Shown here piece after piece: positions 27,338-36,412 of a stretch of DNA of 64,000 nt. The position numbers were made by a program, and so were the translations under genes. Position 1 is the stretch's first letter. Every line of letters begins with the position of its first letter. The DNA is from Kribbella italica (lineage in GTDB: Bacteria > Actinomycetota > Actinomycetes > Propionibacteriales > Kribbellaceae): contig NZ_JACHMY010000001.1 of the NCBI RefSeq assembly GCF_014205135.1, positions 4,836,001 to 4,900,000 of the forward strand. The letters run 5' to 3'. Below the pieces are notes generated by a model. The model saw only the letters and a list, made by a program, of their open reading frames with translations. It was not told the DNA's origin and did no database searches.

Positions 27338-28020
27338 TCCTCCACGCCTTCGAACACCAACGGCGTCCGGGCCCGTGCTGTCTCGAAGTCTCCGCCGGCG
27401 GTCCGCCGGAGCAACTGATCGTGTCCCGGCTGGACGAAGTCCGCCAGAGCGGCGACCCGCGCGATCGACGCGTTCGCCTGGTCCCGATCGGTCGGCTGCC
27501 CGGACGCCCGACCGGACCGCAGCACGTTCAGCGTCGGGACGGCGTCGCCGGTCAGCACGACGGTCCCGTCGTCGGTCGCCACGGTGAGACCGATCGATCC
27601 GGGCGTGTGTCCCGGCACCTCGATCACTCGTACGCCGGGCAGCACTTCCTCACCCTCGGCGGTCTCGGTGATCGTCAGCCCGGCCAGCACCGAGCTCGTC
27701 CAGCTCGGTGTGTGCGGCCCGGCCGGGTGCGCCAGGAACGTCAGCTCCGCGGGATGCACCAGCACCCGGCTCTGGTGGAACAGGTCGACGTTCTGGATGT
27801 GGTCCCAGTGACCGTGCGACAGCACGACGGTGTCGATGTCGGCGGGCTCGAGGTCGCGTTCGGCCAGCACCCGGCGCAGGGCCCGGCGCCGGCCGACGTG
27901 CCCGAAGTCGAACACCAGGCGCCGCCCCTCGCTCTCGACCAGCACGATCGAGCAGAACGCCGGACTGCCCTGATCGGTCGACAACGAGTAGCCGTTCAGC
28001 AGGGACGTGACGGTAGGCAT
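27334..28020 (-). CDS. Metallo-beta-lactamase-fold hydrolase
   Basis: From the ATG at 28020 the protein is 228 aa. The metal site is SHGHWDHIQN, then VPGHTPGSIGL, TGDAVPTLN and FVQPGHDQLLRR. It resembles lactonase/glyoxalase II-type hydrolases. The start overlaps the dehydratase stop by one base (TGATG), and its stop overlaps the next start as GTGA, so it is translationally coupled on both sides. It may open a lactone or thioester made in the pathway. Confidence 0.85.
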   Translation of the reverse strand: MPTVTSLLNGYSLSTDQGSPAFCSIVLVESEGRRLVFDFGHVGRRRALRRVLAERDLEPADIDTVVLSHGHWDHIQNVDLFHQSRVLVHPAELTFLAHPAGPHTPSWTSSVLAGLTITETAEGEEVLPGVRVIEVPGHTPGSIGLTVATDDGTVVLTGDAVPTLNVLRSGRASGQPTDRDQANASIARVAALADFVQPGHDQLLRRTAGGDFETARARTPLVFEGVEE

Positions 28021-29000
28021 CAGGCCAGGGCCGACACGAGCGTGCTCGCCGAGATGTTGCCGCCGCAGGACACGACCGCGACGCGCTTGCCCTCCAGCTC
28101 GGTACGCCGCGCCCGCGCGGCCGCGAACGCCATCGCGGCCGAGCCTTCGATCAGCTGGTGCTCGGTGTCGATCACCATCCGCAGCGCGGCGGCGATCGCG
28201 TCCTCGCTGACCAGCACCCAGTCGTCGACCAGCTGCCGGCACAGCGGGAACGTGATGCTGCCCGGTTCGACGCTGCCCGCCGTACCGTCGGACAGGCTCT
28301 CCTGCGGCTCGACCTGCACGATCTCGCCGGCCGCCATCGAGGCCGCCATCGGCGCCTCGCGCACCGGCGACGCACCGATCACCTGGAGGCCCGGCCGGTG
28401 CTTCTTCAGCACCGACGCGATCCCGCTGACCAGTCCCCCGCCGCCGACCGCGACGACCACCGCGTCCAGCTGCTGACCGGCCAGCTGCTCGAGGATCTCC
28501 ACCCCGACCGTGCCCTGCCCGGCGATCGTGTCCGGGTCGTTGTACGGCGAGACGTAGACGAGATCGTGCTCAGCGGCGTACGCCCGGGCCTTCGGCTCCA
28601 GTACGCCGGAGTCGAAGCCCTCGGCCCGCAGCTCCAGCCCGAACCGGCGCAGCGCGGCGACCTTGCCCGCGGCCGCGTTCTCCGGCAGGTAGACGATGCC
28701 GCGGCCGCCCAGCGTCGCCAGCGCGTTGCCGACGCCGAGCCCGTGGTTACCGGTCGACGCCGTCACCACACCGCGCTCGCGCTGCTCGTCGGTGAGGGTG
28801 AGGATCTTCGCCATCGACCCTCGCGCCTTGAACGACCCGGTGCGCTGCTGGTGCTCGCACTTGACCAGCACCTCCGCGCCGAGCTCCTCGCTGAACGCCT
28901 CGTAGCGCACCAGTGGCGTGACCGGCAGGTGCTCGCGCACCTTCGGCGCGACCCGCTCGGACCGGGCCGCGATCTCGGCCGGTGTCGGTGCTTCGGTCAT
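28020..29000 (-). CDS. Threonine/serine dehydratase-like PLP enzyme (fold type II)
   Basis: The 326-aa protein has the PLP Lys in RTGSFKARGS, the Asn-containing TASTGNHGLGVG, and the phosphate-binding loop VGGGGLVSG. There is no ACT regulatory domain, so it is catabolic-type. It deaminates a 3-hydroxy amino acid to a 2-oxo acid; related enzymes act on serine, threonine, hydroxyaspartate or ectoine intermediates. It lies in the middle of the operon, 25 bp after the C45 gene. Confidence 0.88.
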   Translation of the reverse strand: MTEAPTPAEIAARSERVAPKVREHLPVTPLVRYEAFSEELGAEVLVKCEHQQRTGSFKARGSMAKILTLTDEQRERGVVTASTGNHGLGVGNALATLGGRGIVYLPENAAAGKVAALRRFGLELRAEGFDSGVLEPKARAYAAEHDLVYVSPYNDPDTIAGQGTVGVEILEQLAGQQLDAVVVAVGGGGLVSGIASVLKKHRPGLQVIGASPVREAPMAASMAAGEIVQVEPQESLSDGTAGSVEPGSITFPLCRQLVDDWVLVSEDAIAAALRMVIDTEHQLIEGSAAMAFAAARARRTELEGKRVAVVSCGGNISASTLVSALA

Positions 29001-29025
29001 TCGGATTCCCCTGTCTGGAAGGTGG

Positions 29026-30195
29026 TCAGCGGCCGGCGAGTACGGCGGTCGGCGTCGGGACGTCCGGCCGGTCCTCGGGCCCCGGGCCGTCGTACAGGTT
29101 CCAGGGCACCGGCTGGTAGCTGTTGCTGCACGGTAGGCCCGGTGTCAGCTGGTAGCTGCCGGTGGTCAGGTCGACCAGGCTGGACACGATCGTCTCGTTG
29201 CGGTCGAGCTCGTGCCGACGCGGATCGGAGTGCTCGCAGACGGCGTTCGGGTGACCGAAGTGGTCGCTCATCGTCGACTGGACGATCCGCGCGACCGCTT
29301 CCTCGCTGGTGCCGTCGATGCGGAGCTGCGCCAGCCCCTCCTCGACCCGCGGCAACCGGTACAGCGAGTCGATCGAGAACGGCTTGTAGCTGTCGTTGAT
29401 CTGCTCGGGGACGAACGACTGGAAATGGTTGCCGTGCACCAGCAGTCCGTCGGTCGGGTACAACCAGCCGTTGCGGCCCGGCGTCGTCTCGATGTCGATC
29501 GCGAAGCCGTCCCGGTGCGTGAGCAGCAGGTTGCTGGACAGGCTCTGCTGCGCGTCGAAGATCACCTGCAGCGCGTCGTGGAAGTCCCAGCACTCCAGCA
29601 CCGTACGACGGACGACCGTGCCCGGGATGCCCGCGCCCGGGCCGAACCCGGCGCCGAGCCCGTTGGCGTTGAGGGCGATCCCGGCCGAGTTCGCGCCGTG
29701 GCGGGCGACCTGGCCGGCCTCGACGTGACCGATGATCGTGGGCTTGCCGGGCTGCGTGATCCGCAGAACGACGACCGTGTCGGCGACGCCGGAGTACAGA
29801 TCCCAGTTCTGGCCGGCGTACACGTGACCGAGCGGGTTGGCGGCCGGCAGCAGCGCGAACGACGTACAGCCGTCGTCGGTCTCGGTCCCGAACACGTCGC
29901 CGCGCAGCAGCTCGCCGCGCACGTTCAGCGTGAGGATCTCCTCGAGGCTGCGGTTCGCGCCGAGCGCGATCCCGCGCATCTCCTCCAGCAGGTCGGGCGC
30001 GAAGCCCTCGATCAGCGGCAGCCACTGCCTCGACCGGGCCACGACCTCCGCCCAGGGCAGGCCGGTCTTGCGCGCCACCGACGCGGAGTAGAAGGCGAGC
30101 GAGCGCTCGATCGGCGCGCGGGCGGCCTCGCCGTACTGCGTGCCCCGTTCCCGCGGGCCGGCCGCGGTGAGGTCGATGGTCAGCAACTGCGTCAC
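29026..30195 (-). CDS. C45-family Ntn-hydrolase (acyl-CoA:6-APA acyltransferase/amidase-like)
   Basis: The GTG at 30195, with GGAG upstream, gives 389 aa. The Ntn nucleophile is the Cys in TDDGCTSFALL near residue 107, where these proteins cut themselves. YAGQNWDL and an HRDGFAIDIE segment follow, as in the C45 (penicillin acyltransferase-like) family. It probably hydrolyses or transfers an N-acyl group. Two direct TTACAG hexamers 30 bp apart (30213-30218, 30243-30248) lie in the 67-bp gap ahead, the longest gap in the operon, which may contain a second promoter. Confidence 0.85.
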   Translation of the reverse strand: MTQLLTIDLTAAGPRERGTQYGEAARAPIERSLAFYSASVARKTGLPWAEVVARSRQWLPLIEGFAPDLLEEMRGIALGANRSLEEILTLNVRGELLRGDVFGTETDDGCTSFALLPAANPLGHVYAGQNWDLYSGVADTVVVLRITQPGKPTIIGHVEAGQVARHGANSAGIALNANGLGAGFGPGAGIPGTVVRRTVLECWDFHDALQVIFDAQQSLSSNLLLTHRDGFAIDIETTPGRNGWLYPTDGLLVHGNHFQSFVPEQINDSYKPFSIDSLYRLPRVEEGLAQLRIDGTSEEAVARIVQSTMSDHFGHPNAVCEHSDPRRHELDRNETIVSSLVDLTTGSYQLTPGLPCSNSYQPVPWNLYDGPGPEDRPDVPTPTAVLAGR

Positions 30196-30262
30196 GCGAT
30201 TGACTCCATTCGTTACAGAATCTGGGATCACCGTAGTATCTATTACAGCACCTGGCAATGGC

Positions 30263-32056
30263 CTACCGACTGGCCACGGCTCCGCGGTCGCCGTCGGACA
30301 GGTGCGCGACGGTCACGCCGGTCTCGGTCAGCGTCCGGGTCACCGCGCGGCCGCCGTACACCCAGTAGATGGTCAGCTCGTCCTCGCCGACGTTGATGAA
30401 GTGGTGCGGTACGCCGGCCGGCACCCAGGTCGCGTCGCCGGCCTTCAGCTCGACCCGTTCACCGCCGATCACCGCGACCGCGCTACCGCGCAGGATCAGC
30501 ACCGACTCCTCCACGTTGTGGGAGTGCAACGGGATCTGCGTGCCGGCCTTGAAGGTGGTCGTGCCGGTGGTGACGCCGTTGTGGGTGCTGTTCCAGCTTC
30601 CGACGTACGGCGTGGTGACGACTCCGTTGCCGCGGTCGAAGAGGTCTGTTTCGTCCGGCCTGATCACGAGGCACTCCGACTCCGGCGTGGTCGCGGGGCC
30701 GACCCAGACGGTCTTGGTGTTCATGAACTCGCGCATCCCGTGCGGGCCGAGCTCCCGGCCGTACCCGGAGCGCTTGATCCCGCCGAACGGCAACCGGGGG
30801 TCCGAGGCAACCATCCCGTTGACGAACACCGCACCCGCGTCGAGCTGCCGGCTGCACTGCTCGGCCTTGGCCGGATCGCTGGTCCACAGTGCGGCGCCGA
30901 GGCCGAACTCGGTCCGGTTCGCGAGCCGGATCGCCTCGTCGGCGGTCGCCGCGCGTGTGATCGCCGCGAGCGGACCGAACGTCTCCTCGTCGAACGCGGC
31001 CATCCCCGGTACGACGTGGTCGAGCACTGTCGGCTGGTAGTAATAGCCCTCGCGGTCGACCGGTTCGCCGCCGCGCAGCAGCTTGGCTCCGGCCTCGACC
31101 GACCGGCGGGTCTGCTCGTGCAGGGTGACGCGCAGGTCCGCGCGCGCCAGTGGGCCGATGGTGGTGGTGGCGTCGAGTGGATCGCCGACGACCAGGCGAT
31201 CGGTCGCCGCGCAGAACGCGGCGACGAACTCGTCCGCGACCGGCTCCTCGACGATGAACCGCTTCGCGTTGACGCAACTCTGCCCGACGTTGGTGAACCG
31301 CGCCTTGACCGCGGTCTCGGCCGCAGCCTGCACATCGGCGTCCGCCAGGACGACGAACGGGTCGGAGCCGCCCAGCTCGAGCACCTGCTTCTTCAGCGCG
31401 GCGCCGGCCTGGGACGCGATGATCGTGCCGACCTCGGTCGACCCGGTGAAGGTGACGGCGGCGATTCGGTCGTCGGCGATCAACTCGGCGACCTTCGGCG
31501 TCTCGATCAGGAGGACCTGGACCAGGCCTTCCGGCGTACCGGCGGCGTGGATCACGGCGGCGATCGCGAGCGCGGACCGCGGGACGGAGTTGGCGTGCTT
31601 GAGCACGATTCCGTTGCCTGCAGCAAGGGCCGGGGCGGCGAACCGGAAGAACTGCCAGAACGGGTAGTTCCACGGCATCACCGCGAGCACGACGCCGAGC
31701 GGGTCGTAGACGATCCGGCTCTGGCTGGCGTTGCTGCGGACCGGCTCGTCGGCCAGGAAGCCGATCGCGTTCGTTGCGTAGTACTCGCAGGTGATCGCGC
31801 ACTTCTCGATCTCGGCGCGCGCCTCGGTCAGCGGCTTGCCCATCTCCTGGGAGATCAGCAGGGCGAGGTCGTCGGCCTTGTCCCGCAGGGTCGTCGCGAT
31901 GCGGCGGAGCAAGGCGGTGCGCTCGCTCGGCGCGGTCCCGCGGTATCTCTGCTGTGCTTCGACGGCCGCGGTCAGGCGCTCGTCGACCGACTGCTCGGAG
32001 TCGGGCTCGAACGTGGCCAACTGCTCGCCGGTGGCCGGGTTGACGGAACGGATCAT
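30263..32056 (-). CDS. Aldehyde dehydrogenase fused to a cupin domain
   Basis: The 597-aa protein has a complete NAD(P) aldehyde dehydrogenase (about 1-458), resembling the succinate-semialdehyde group. PWNYPFWQFFR and FTGSTEVG bind cofactor, LELGGSDPF has the catalytic Glu, and VGQSCVNAKRF has the catalytic Cys. Without interruption a cupin follows (about 465-590) with PLHSHNVEESVLILRG and GDATWVPAGVPHHFIN, whose His/Glu could bind a metal. The fusion is unusual for this family. The ATG lies one base after the aconitase stop. The cupin may bind substrate or act as a dioxygenase or isomerase; this is unproven. Confidence 0.9.
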   Translation of the reverse strand: MIRSVNPATGEQLATFEPDSEQSVDERLTAAVEAQQRYRGTAPSERTALLRRIATTLRDKADDLALLISQEMGKPLTEARAEIEKCAITCEYYATNAIGFLADEPVRSNASQSRIVYDPLGVVLAVMPWNYPFWQFFRFAAPALAAGNGIVLKHANSVPRSALAIAAVIHAAGTPEGLVQVLLIETPKVAELIADDRIAAVTFTGSTEVGTIIASQAGAALKKQVLELGGSDPFVVLADADVQAAAETAVKARFTNVGQSCVNAKRFIVEEPVADEFVAAFCAATDRLVVGDPLDATTTIGPLARADLRVTLHEQTRRSVEAGAKLLRGGEPVDREGYYYQPTVLDHVVPGMAAFDEETFGPLAAITRAATADEAIRLANRTEFGLGAALWTSDPAKAEQCSRQLDAGAVFVNGMVASDPRLPFGGIKRSGYGRELGPHGMREFMNTKTVWVGPATTPESECLVIRPDETDLFDRGNGVVTTPYVGSWNSTHNGVTTGTTTFKAGTQIPLHSHNVEESVLILRGSAVAVIGGERVELKAGDATWVPAGVPHHFINVGEDELTIYWVYGGRAVTRTLTETGVTVAHLSDGDRGAVASR

Positions 32057-32057
32057 C

Positions 32058-34484
32058 TCAGAGGTCTCCTGCCTTCAGACGCTGCAGCACGTAGGGCAGG
32101 ACGCCGCCGTGCCGGTAGTACTCGGACTCCCGCGGGGTGTCCAGGCGGATCCGCAGCCGGTAGCGGCGGCCGCCGGACTCGACGGTCGCGAACCCGTCGT
32201 CGCCAAGGGTGATGTCGATCGGGTGCTCGCCGGTCAGGTCGTCGCCCTCACTGGCCGCGAACTCCAGCGGGAGGATGCCCATGCCGACCAGGTTGGAGCG
32301 GTGGATCCGCTCGAACGACTGCGCGAGCACGGCCCGTACGCCGAGTAGCGCGGGGCCTTTGGCCGCCCAGTCCCTCGACGAGCCGGTCCCGTAGTCCTTG
32401 CCCGCAACAACAACCACCGGAGTGTTCTGTGACTTGTAGGCCTCGGCGGCGTCGTACACCGACATCAGTTCCCCGTCCTTGGTCGTGTATCCGCCCTCTC
32501 TGTCGACCAGCTGATTGCGGAGCCTCAGATTGGCGAACGCACCCCGCATCATCACCAAGTGGTTCCCCCGCCGAGATGCATACGTGTTGAGCTCCTTCAC
32601 ACCCAACTCGCGCAGGTACCGCCCGGCCATGCTGTCCGGCGGGATCGCCCCGGCCGGCGACAGATGATCGGTGGTCACCGAGTCCCCCAGCCGCACGAGG
32701 GCCCGTGCGTTCTTCAGATCGCTCGGCACTTTCGCTTCCAGGTATGGCGGCCGCCGCAGGTAGGTCGAGTCGTCTTCCCACGGGTAGGTGGTGCTGTCGT
32801 CGACCTCGAGCCCTCGCCACCGCGCGTCCCCGGCGAACACGTCGGCGTACGCTGCGGTGAACATCTCCGGCCTGAGCGCGCTCTGGATCACTGCGTCAAT
32901 CTCGGCCTGGGTCGGCCAGAGGTCCTTCAGGTAAACGCCGTCGGCGATCGGCTCCGCGGTCAGATCGATCCCGAGCCGCCCGGCCAGCGCGTACGCGACC
33001 ACCAGCGGCGGCGAGGCCAGGTAGTTCTGCCGCACGTCAGGCTGGATCCGGCTCTCGAAGTTCCTGTTCCCGGACAGCACTGCGGCCACGGACAAGTTGT
33101 TGCTTTTGACAACTTCAGTAACCCCGTCGGCCAGCCCGCCGGACGCCCCGATGCACGTCATGCACCCGAAGCCGGCCAGATGGAACCCGAGCTTCTCCAG
33201 GTACGGCGTGAGCCCGGCCGCGGCGTAGTAGTCCATCACCACTTTCGAGCCGGGCGAGAGCGTCGTCTTCACCCAGGGCTTGGTCTCCAGCCCGAGCTCG
33301 ACCGCCTTCTTCGCCACCAGCCCGGCGGCGACCATCACGCTGGGGTTGGAGGTGTTAGTACAGGATGTGATCGCCGCGATCACCACAGAGTCATCAGAAA
33401 GTCCTTCTCCTGAAGACTTGTCGTGGGCCACCTCCGTCAGCGCGATACGTTGGTTCGGCCGGTTCGGCCCTGCGATCGACGGGACCACCTCCGCCAGGTC
33501 GATCACCAGCTCCTCGTCGTACAGGATCTTCGTGGTGTCGTGCCAGAGACCTTGTTCTTTGGCGTAGTTCTCGACCAGGTCGACGTGGTCCCGCCCGGTG
33601 AAGCGCAGGTAGTCCAGCGTCCGCTCGTCGATCGGGAACCACGCCACCGTCGACCCGAATTCCGGGCTCATGTTCGCGATCGTCGCGCGATCGGGCACCG
33701 GCAGGTCGGCCAGCGCCGGACCGTGGAACTCCACGAGCTTCCCGACCACCCCGTGCGCCCGCAGCCGCTCGGTGATCGTCAGCACCAGATCCGTCGCCGT
33801 CGACCCAGCCGGCAGCGCACCGACCAGCCGGACGCCGACCACCTTCGGGATCACCATCGAGACCGACTGCCCGAGCAGCGCGGCCTCGGCCTCGATCCCG
33901 CCGATCCCCCAGCCCAGTACGCCGAGCCCGTTCACCATCGTCGTGTGCGAGTCCGTCCCCAGACAAAGATCCGGGAACGCCTTCCCGTCGCGCACCTCGA
34001 CCACCCGCGCGAGCTTCTCCAGGTTGACCTGATGCATGATCCCCGCCCCCGGCGGCACCACCTTCAACTGCTCGAACGCCTGCTGCCCCCAGCGCAGGAA
34101 CCTGTAGCGTTCCCCGTTCCGCCGGTACTCCAGCTCGACGTTCCGCTGCATGGCGTCGGGCCGCCCGAACACATCGGCAATCACCGAGTGATCGACCACC
34201 AGCTCCGCCGGCACCAACGGATCGACCCGCGCCGGATCCCCGCCCAGCTCGACCATCGCGTCTCGCATCGCCGCCAGATCAGCCAGCACCGGTACGCCGT
34301 TGGTGTCGTGCAGAAACACCCGCGACGGGTACACCTCGATCTCACCCGTTGCCCCGGGCACCCAATTCGCCAGTACGTCGCTCGCTGTCCCGTGCCTCAG
34401 AGCGTTCTCCAGCAAGATCCGCAACGTCCGGGGCAGATGCTCAGGAGCAATCCACCGCAGAGGTTGGTAGTCAGGTCCGATCAT
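32058..34484 (-). CDS. Aconitase-family hydratase (AcnA-like, short)
   Basis: The 808-aa protein has the iron-sulfur Cys in ITSCTNTSNPS and FGCMTCIGASGG, plus the swivelling C-terminal domain with AGKDYGTGSSRDWAAKGP. At about 80 residues below the usual AcnA length it is a compact paralogue. It starts almost at the LPRTLRILLENALR helix. It isomerises a hydroxy tricarboxylate such as citrate, or possibly a homologue, by dehydration and rehydration. The ATG overlaps the upstream dehydrogenase stop (ATGA), so the two are co-made, which suggests consecutive steps. Confidence 0.9.
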   Translation of the reverse strand: MIGPDYQPLRWIAPEHLPRTLRILLENALRHGTASDVLANWVPGATGEIEVYPSRVFLHDTNGVPVLADLAAMRDAMVELGGDPARVDPLVPAELVVDHSVIADVFGRPDAMQRNVELEYRRNGERYRFLRWGQQAFEQLKVVPPGAGIMHQVNLEKLARVVEVRDGKAFPDLCLGTDSHTTMVNGLGVLGWGIGGIEAEAALLGQSVSMVIPKVVGVRLVGALPAGSTATDLVLTITERLRAHGVVGKLVEFHGPALADLPVPDRATIANMSPEFGSTVAWFPIDERTLDYLRFTGRDHVDLVENYAKEQGLWHDTTKILYDEELVIDLAEVVPSIAGPNRPNQRIALTEVAHDKSSGEGLSDDSVVIAAITSCTNTSNPSVMVAAGLVAKKAVELGLETKPWVKTTLSPGSKVVMDYYAAAGLTPYLEKLGFHLAGFGCMTCIGASGGLADGVTEVVKSNNLSVAAVLSGNRNFESRIQPDVRQNYLASPPLVVAYALAGRLGIDLTAEPIADGVYLKDLWPTQAEIDAVIQSALRPEMFTAAYADVFAGDARWRGLEVDDSTTYPWEDDSTYLRRPPYLEAKVPSDLKNARALVRLGDSVTTDHLSPAGAIPPDSMAGRYLRELGVKELNTYASRRGNHLVMMRGAFANLRLRNQLVDREGGYTTKDGELMSVYDAAEAYKSQNTPVVVVAGKDYGTGSSRDWAAKGPALLGVRAVLAQSFERIHRSNLVGMGILPLEFAASEGDDLTGEHPIDITLGDDGFATVESGGRRYRLRIRLDTPRESEYYRHGGVLPYVLQRLKAGDL

Positions 34485-35551
34485 GCCGACGCAATCGCCT
34501 TGGCTACAGCGGAACCGAACTCCGCCGTACCGGCCGTGCCGCCCAGGTCCCTCGTGCTGACCCCCGCGCGGATCGTCGCGAACAACGCGTCGTCGACCAA
34601 CTGGGCCGCCTTGCTCGCTGCCGGGTCATCGCACCGGCGCCCCAGCCAATCCAGCAGCATCCCACCGGAGCCGATCATCGCCGTCGGGTTCGCCAGGTCG
34701 CGCCCCGCGATGTCCGGCGCCGAACCATGCGCCGCCTGTGCCATCGCCCGCTCGGCCGACGCGTTCACCGACGGCGCGATCCCGAGCGACCCGGCCAGCT
34801 CACCCGCCAGATCGGACAGGATGTCGCCGAACATGTTCTCCGTCACCACGACGTCGAAGTCGGCGGCCCGGCGTACCAGGTGCACGGTCATCGCGTCGAT
34901 GTGGAAGTCGTCGACCTCGACCTCGGGATAGTCCGCGGCGATCTCCCGGCAGATCGCCAGGAACATCCCGGTCGACACCCGCAGCACGTTCGCCTTGTGC
35001 ACGACCGTCAGGTGCCTGCGCCGCCGCCTGGCCAGCTCGAACGCCTCCCGCGCGATCCGCTCGATCGCCGGGCGCGTGAACACGCCCATCGCGATCGCGA
35101 CGTCCTTCGTCGGCATGTACTCCCCCGTGCCGGCGAACGTGTTCCGGTCGGCGTAGAACCCCTCGGTGTTCTCCCGCACCACCACCAGATCGGTCCCGCG
35201 ATCGTCGAAGGACCGAGCCGGCCGGATGTTCGCGTACAGGTCGAAGTGCTTGCGGATCGCGCCACTCGGATTGAGCTCCGAGCGATGCGGTTCCGGGTAC
35301 GCCGCGCTGTCGTGCGGGCCGAGCAGCCAACCATCGAGCTCACCGAGCGTCTCCAGCGTCGCGGCCGGCAGCGCGCTGCCGTGCGTCTCGATCGCCGCGG
35401 CGCCCAGCGGCAGCGGGACCCACTCGATCGGCGCCGCACCGGCCGCGACGACGGCCGCGTCCATCACCTCGACCGCGGCCGGGACGATCTCCGGGCCGAT
35501 GCCGTCGCCGAGCAGGATGCCGAGCCGGTAGCTGCGGGGGGTGGGGTTCAC
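34481..35551 (-). CDS. Beta-decarboxylating dehydrogenase (isocitrate/isopropylmalate/tartrate family)
   Basis: The 356-aa protein opens LGILLGDGIGPEIVPAAVEV. It has VVRENTEGFYADRN (substrate loop), VHKANVLRVSTGMFL (catalytic Lys) and ITEN-like VVTENMFGDILSDL (Mg-binding Asp), then HGSAPDIAGRDLANPTA. The family oxidises a malate-type backbone with NAD and releases CO2. Which side chain is accepted cannot be settled from these motifs. It is the first gene of the minus-strand operon and faces gntR. Confidence 0.9.
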   Translation of the reverse strand: MNPTPRSYRLGILLGDGIGPEIVPAAVEVMDAAVVAAGAAPIEWVPLPLGAAAIETHGSALPAATLETLGELDGWLLGPHDSAAYPEPHRSELNPSGAIRKHFDLYANIRPARSFDDRGTDLVVVRENTEGFYADRNTFAGTGEYMPTKDVAIAMGVFTRPAIERIAREAFELARRRRRHLTVVHKANVLRVSTGMFLAICREIAADYPEVEVDDFHIDAMTVHLVRRAADFDVVVTENMFGDILSDLAGELAGSLGIAPSVNASAERAMAQAAHGSAPDIAGRDLANPTAMIGSGGMLLDWLGRRCDDPAASKAAQLVDDALFATIRAGVSTRDLGGTAGTAEFGSAVAKAIASA

Positions 35552-35590
35552 GCTGGTTCCTCTCCGGGGTGGTGGCGACTACTGTGCTTC

Positions 35591-35674
35591 GTTATAACCT
35601 GATGCGTCAAGTGGTCTCGCCTCACGGTCTCACGCGTTGAAATCAGCAGTTATCCTCAAATTCATGGTTATAAC
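35591..35674. promoter_or_regulatory. Paired GTTATAAC palindromes in the gntR/dehydrogenase promoter region
   Basis: Two perfect 8-bp palindromes lie at 35591-35598 and 35667-35674, 76 bp apart, between the divergent starts at 35551 and 35729. The inner TATAAC could also serve as -10 hexamers for both directions. They are the best candidates for the GntR operator. Confidence 0.65.
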
Positions 35675-35728
35675 GCACTGAAGCATCGGGCTTGCGATAA
35701 GTTTGAGCCCCGGCCGGAGGGAGGTGCG

Positions 35729-36412
35729 ATGGACGAGCAGAACGGGAACCGCCCGACCAAGGCGGAGGCGGCGTACGGGCTGGTCCGCGCCCGGATCCTG
35801 AGCGGCGAACTGGTCGCCGGCGCGGTGATCCAGCAAGGCCCGCTGGCCCGCGACCTGGGCATCAGTACGACGCCCCTGCGCGAGGCGCTGCGCCGCTTGA
35901 TGAGCGACGGCCTCGTCGAGCTGGACGCCCATCGCGACGCCCGGGTGACCTCACTGACCGCCGAGGAAGCGCGCGACCTGCTGGAGATCCGTCGCTCACT
36001 CGACCCATTGGCCGCAGGCCTAGCCGCCGAGCGCCGTACGCGGGCCGAGCTGGACACGATCCGAGCCACCGCGACCGAGCTGCTCCCCCTGCGCGCCGAC
36101 CCGGCGTCGTACGAGCTGGCCACGCACCGCCGCTTTCACTCCGCGATCTACCAGGCGTCCCACAACCACCTGCTGATCCAGTCGCTCGACGCCCTGTGGG
36201 ACAAGGCCGACCGCTACCGCCGCCTCGCGCTGGAGACCGGCCGCTCGGAGGAAGACTTGGAACGCACCCGCGCGGACCACCTGGCCTTGGTCGAAGCCAT
36301 CGCCACCCGCGACAGCGAAACCGCGGCCGCCGTCATGCTCGCCCACGTTAACGCCAGCCTCGGCGCCCGAGCCGCCACCCACCTGCACGAAGGCGACAAC
36401 GCTCATGCCTGA
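35729..36412 (+). CDS. GntR/FadR-family (FCD) regulator
   Basis: The 227-aa protein has the winged helix LARDLGISTTPLREALRRLMSDGLVELDAHRDARV (residues about 39-72). The all-helical FCD domain has ELATHRRFHSAIYQASHN, whose His residues bind metal and ligand, and DHLALVEAIATRD. FCD regulators usually sense a carboxylate and repress catabolic genes. It faces the eight-gene operon and is followed with an 8-bp overlap by the SGNH hydrolase gene. Confidence 0.9.
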   Translation: MDEQNGNRPTKAEAAYGLVRARILSGELVAGAVIQQGPLARDLGISTTPLREALRRLMSDGLVELDAHRDARVTSLTAEEARDLLEIRRSLDPLAAGLAAERRTRAELDTIRATATELLPLRADPASYELATHRRFHSAIYQASHNHLLIQSLDALWDKADRYRRLALETGRSEEDLERTRADHLALVEAIATRDSETAAAVMLAHVNASLGARAATHLHEGDNAHA

